Shown here in pieces: positions 5,815 through 7,079 of a DNA stretch of 7,079 bases. Positions within the stretch are counted from its first letter, which is position 1. The number at the start of each line of letters is the position of its first letter. The stretch comes from Planctomycetaceae bacterium (lineage in GTDB: Bacteria > Planctomycetota > Planctomycetia > Pirellulales > Thermoguttaceae). The position numbers were made by a program, and so were the translations under genes. Where the stretch lies: assembly GCA_031266315.1 (NCBI GenBank), contig JAISBG010000039.1:1-7079 (forward strand), read 5' to 3'. Below the pieces are notes generated by a model that worked only from the letters and a program-made list of their open reading frames with translations, was not told where the DNA came from and made no database searches.

Positions 5815-5843
5815 ATCATAACAAGAAGTATCGGTGTTTACAA
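5815..5843 (-). promoter_or_regulatory. Candidate promoter of the Rpn gene
   Basis: On the minus strand, TTGTAA (5843-5838) is followed by a 17-bp spacer and TATGAT (5820-5815). A TG lies at the extended -10 position (TGTTATGAT). The start would be near 5808, giving a leader of about 45 nt. A further TTGACA on this strand at 6008-6003 has no convincing -10 partner. Confidence 0.45.
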
Positions 5844-5967
5844 GAGTTCTCGGTAAAAATCGGCAAGGTTTTTCTGGAGTTCGTAATTATGAATCTGTTT
5901 TTTATTAACCACAGCAAACACAGAGAACTTGGGAGAGGGAAAAATATTGGGGTCTGTTGTGATATTT

Positions 5968-6329
5968 GGGCATCTCTAAAAATTCATTTTTTGAGAGGTC
6001 ATTGTCAATTTCATCTTTCTTGTTTCTTTCGTTTCACTTTCCTTTATAATACTCGCTAAAATCACCCATGTCTCAATTTTCTTTTTTTGATCTTGAAGAC
6101 CAGCTTGATAAAATTCATCAACTCAACGATTTTCTTTGTCGTCTTGCTTGTCAAAAGTGGTATTATTGTTGATGGAACCTTTGTCGATGTTCTGAAACAA
6201 GACTTTTCTAAAGACGACTACGCCCAAATTAAAAAAGGGGACAAACCTGCGTCTCGTACTTGCAAGCCGGCGGTAAGATCGCAAACCGATTTTGATGCTC
6301 GTTACACGCGAAAGAATAACGAAAAATGA
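5968..6329 (+). mobile_element. Degenerate IS5-type insertion sequence relic
   Basis: The element is defined mainly by the broken transposase at 6068-6329. GGGCATCTCTAAAAATTC (5968-5985), 82 bp before the transposase start, looks like an IS terminal repeat and is offered as the left end. No matching AGAGATGCCC right end is found, which fits loss of the 3' half. TATAAT at 6045-6050 could belong to the old transposase promoter, although it has no good -35 box. Confidence 0.4.
6068..6329 (+). pseudogene. IS5-family (DDE) transposase, internally deleted and frameshifted
   Basis: Two reading frames together give a recognisable transposase relic. From the ATG at 6068, MSQFSFFDLEDQLDKIHQLN resembles the conserved start of IS5-group transposases and ends at a TGA at 6170-6172. 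In the +1 frame, from about 6150, SGIIVDGTFVDVLKQDF leads to AQIKKGDKPA and DFDARYTRKNNEK, stopping at 6327-6329. This matches the family's GIIVDAT-type block, which carries the first catalytic Asp, and its DARWTKKN block. About 100 residues between these parts are missing, and everything after KNNEK, including the later catalytic residues, is gone. It cannot be active. Confidence 0.75.
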
Positions 6330-6340
6330 TAAATTGCAAA

Positions 6341-6378
6341 AATCATTCCCTAAAAAAACAAAACAATCACTCCCTAAA
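6341..6378. repeat. 14-bp direct repeat pair
   Basis: AATCATTCCCTAAA (6341-6354) and AATCACTCCCTAAA (6365-6378) differ at one base and are 24 bp apart. They follow directly after the transposase relic and may be scar sequence. A short inverted pair, TGACTC (6382-6387) and GAGTCA (6401-6406), lies just beyond. No function is evident. Confidence 0.5.
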
Positions 6379-6431
6379 TGATGACTCCACTGCGTAACAT
6401 GAGTCAAAATGAGATGTTTTAAAAATTAAAA

Positions 6432-6460
6432 TTGACAGTTAATTAAAATTATATTATGAT
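6432..6460 (+). promoter_or_regulatory. Sigma70-type promoter of the DUF3887-like gene
   Basis: A consensus TTGACA (6432-6437) is separated by 17 bp from TATGAT (6455-6460, five of six matches). The predicted start near 6467 leaves a leader of about 90 nt before the ATG at 6556. Confidence 0.65.
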
Positions 6461-6555
6461 ATTGATGTTCGATTCCTAACGGTGACGTAAATGATTATCA
6501 ATTTTAATTTCTTTACTGTTTGAGTAATTACATTTCCTTTTTATGGAGAATGACA

Positions 6556-7079
6556 ATGACTTTAATTCGTTTGACTGTTTTGTTTTTTGTATTATTATTG
6601 TTTGTATCGGGCAATGCGGAAGGGAGTGATCGGGGAACGGTGGAACAGTTTCTCAATCATCTCAAAGCAACTGACTACGGCAATGCAGTTACGCTTTTTT
6701 CCGATGAGTTGCGGTTTCAATGTTCCGAACAGGAACTCCGCGATATAATGAATCGGATTGTCAATGACAAAGTTTATATTGACGGCGAACGAGGTAATTG
6801 GGAAAATCAGATAATTACCGGTGAATTACAATCGTTTGACACCGTAAAACAAACTTTTCATCTAAACGGCGTTCTTTATGAAACAATTTTGCGTTTCAAA
6901 AATATAACGTTGCGATGCCGTGTTGCTGTTGATAATAGTAAAATCACGGCGTTTGAATTTCTTGCTATTCCGACTGAACCGGTAACCGATCACGGACCGC
7001 GGCTTTATAACGGTACGGAAATTGGGAAAATTCTCGGTTTTGATCATTCGATTCGTGTTACATTTCTCAGTACCGAAGG
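6556..7079 (+). CDS. Secreted DUF3887-like protein, truncated by window end
   Basis: 174 residues are visible with no stop, so the 3' end is outside. ATG at 6556 has GGAGA (6545-6549) six bases upstream. An in-frame ATG at 6550 is too close to that site and is disfavoured. Residues 1-21 form a signal peptide: Arg5, a Leu/Val/Phe core at 6-17, and probable cleavage after G-N-A21. Residues about 28-135 begin TVEQFLNHLKATDYGNAVTL and continue FSDELRFQCSEQELRDIM, then alternating strands (ETILRFKNITLRCRVAVDNS). This pattern matches DUF3887, an NTF2-like fold often found in front of alpha/beta hydrolases. What follows residue 140 is too short to identify, so a hydrolase may lie beyond the window. 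It should act outside the cytoplasm. Confidence 0.65.
   Translation, partial: MTLIRLTVLFFVLLLFVSGNAEGSDRGTVEQFLNHLKATDYGNAVTLFSDELRFQCSEQELRDIMNRIVNDKVYIDGERGNWENQIITGELQSFDTVKQTFHLNGVLYETILRFKNITLRCRVAVDNSKITAFEFLAIPTEPVTDHGPRLYNGTEIGKILGFDHSIRVTFLSTE

Noticed and set aside
5985..6008. Second Rpn promoter with TTGACA at 6008-6003
   Set aside because: At 16-18 bp spacing there is no hexamer close to TATAAT, so only the site at 5815-5843 is kept.
5802..6059. Plus-strand 85-codon ORF
   Set aside because: No Shine-Dalgarno, no recognisable family, and it overlaps the candidate Rpn promoter and the possible IS end.
6123..6407. Minus-strand 94-codon ORF
   Set aside because: It is antisense to the transposase relic, which has clear family similarity on the plus strand.
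6402..6420. AAAATGAGATG as the right end of the IS relic
   Set aside because: It matches the complement of the left end only at GAGATG plus some A/T bases, lacks the terminal CCC, and shows no target duplication.

Overview
The window looks like a piece of a moderately AT-rich Planctomycetota chromosome. The main clue is the 963-residue surface protein at 777-3668. Its N-terminus carries a basic stretch followed by LESLENRELLS, a variant of the LEPR-XLL type motif found at the start of many planctomycete exported proteins. An Rpn-family nuclease with AEG-repeat linkers, a decayed IS5-type transposase and a DUF3887-like secreted protein fit a repeat-rich accessory region. The lineage call is inference; no rRNA or other phylogenetic marker is present.

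Layout. 1-231 (+) is the C-terminal end of an SPFH/Band 7 protein, followed by a short hairpin terminator. 232-776 has no credible gene but is dense in structure: a 32-bp palindrome, a 143-bp element with 10-bp terminal inverted repeats, three tandem 13-mers, a two-stem hairpin repeat with a GACGCAAGC loop, and a strong terminator-like hairpin. 777-3668 (-) is the fibronectin-III-rich surface protein. 3669-4003 is its probable leader of about 300 nt, with two more GACGCAAGC hairpins, driven by a strong sigma70-like promoter. 4004-4292 is AT-rich with no gene seen. 4293-5763 (-) is an Rpn nuclease locus: a full-length gene plus a downstream C-terminal fragment. 5764-6067 holds the Rpn promoter and a possible IS end. 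6068-6329 (+) is the IS5-type transposase relic. 6330-6555 carries a short repeat and a good promoter for the last gene, a secreted DUF3887-like protein running off the end.

The most interesting locus is the Rpn pair. In the full-length nuclease an internal ATG, preceded by a strong Shine-Dalgarno, would start an 85-residue C-terminal protein. This matches the reported E. coli RpnA large/small arrangement, where the small in-frame product inhibits the nuclease. Directly downstream, the same 85-residue unit with the same Shine-Dalgarno and ATG is repeated as a free-standing ORF, while the nuclease-derived sequence in front of it is truncated and frameshifted. This suggests one nuclease with an internal inhibitor and a second, orphan inhibitor. 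The second point of interest is the family of hairpins sharing GACGCAA(GC) that flanks the surface-protein gene on both sides.
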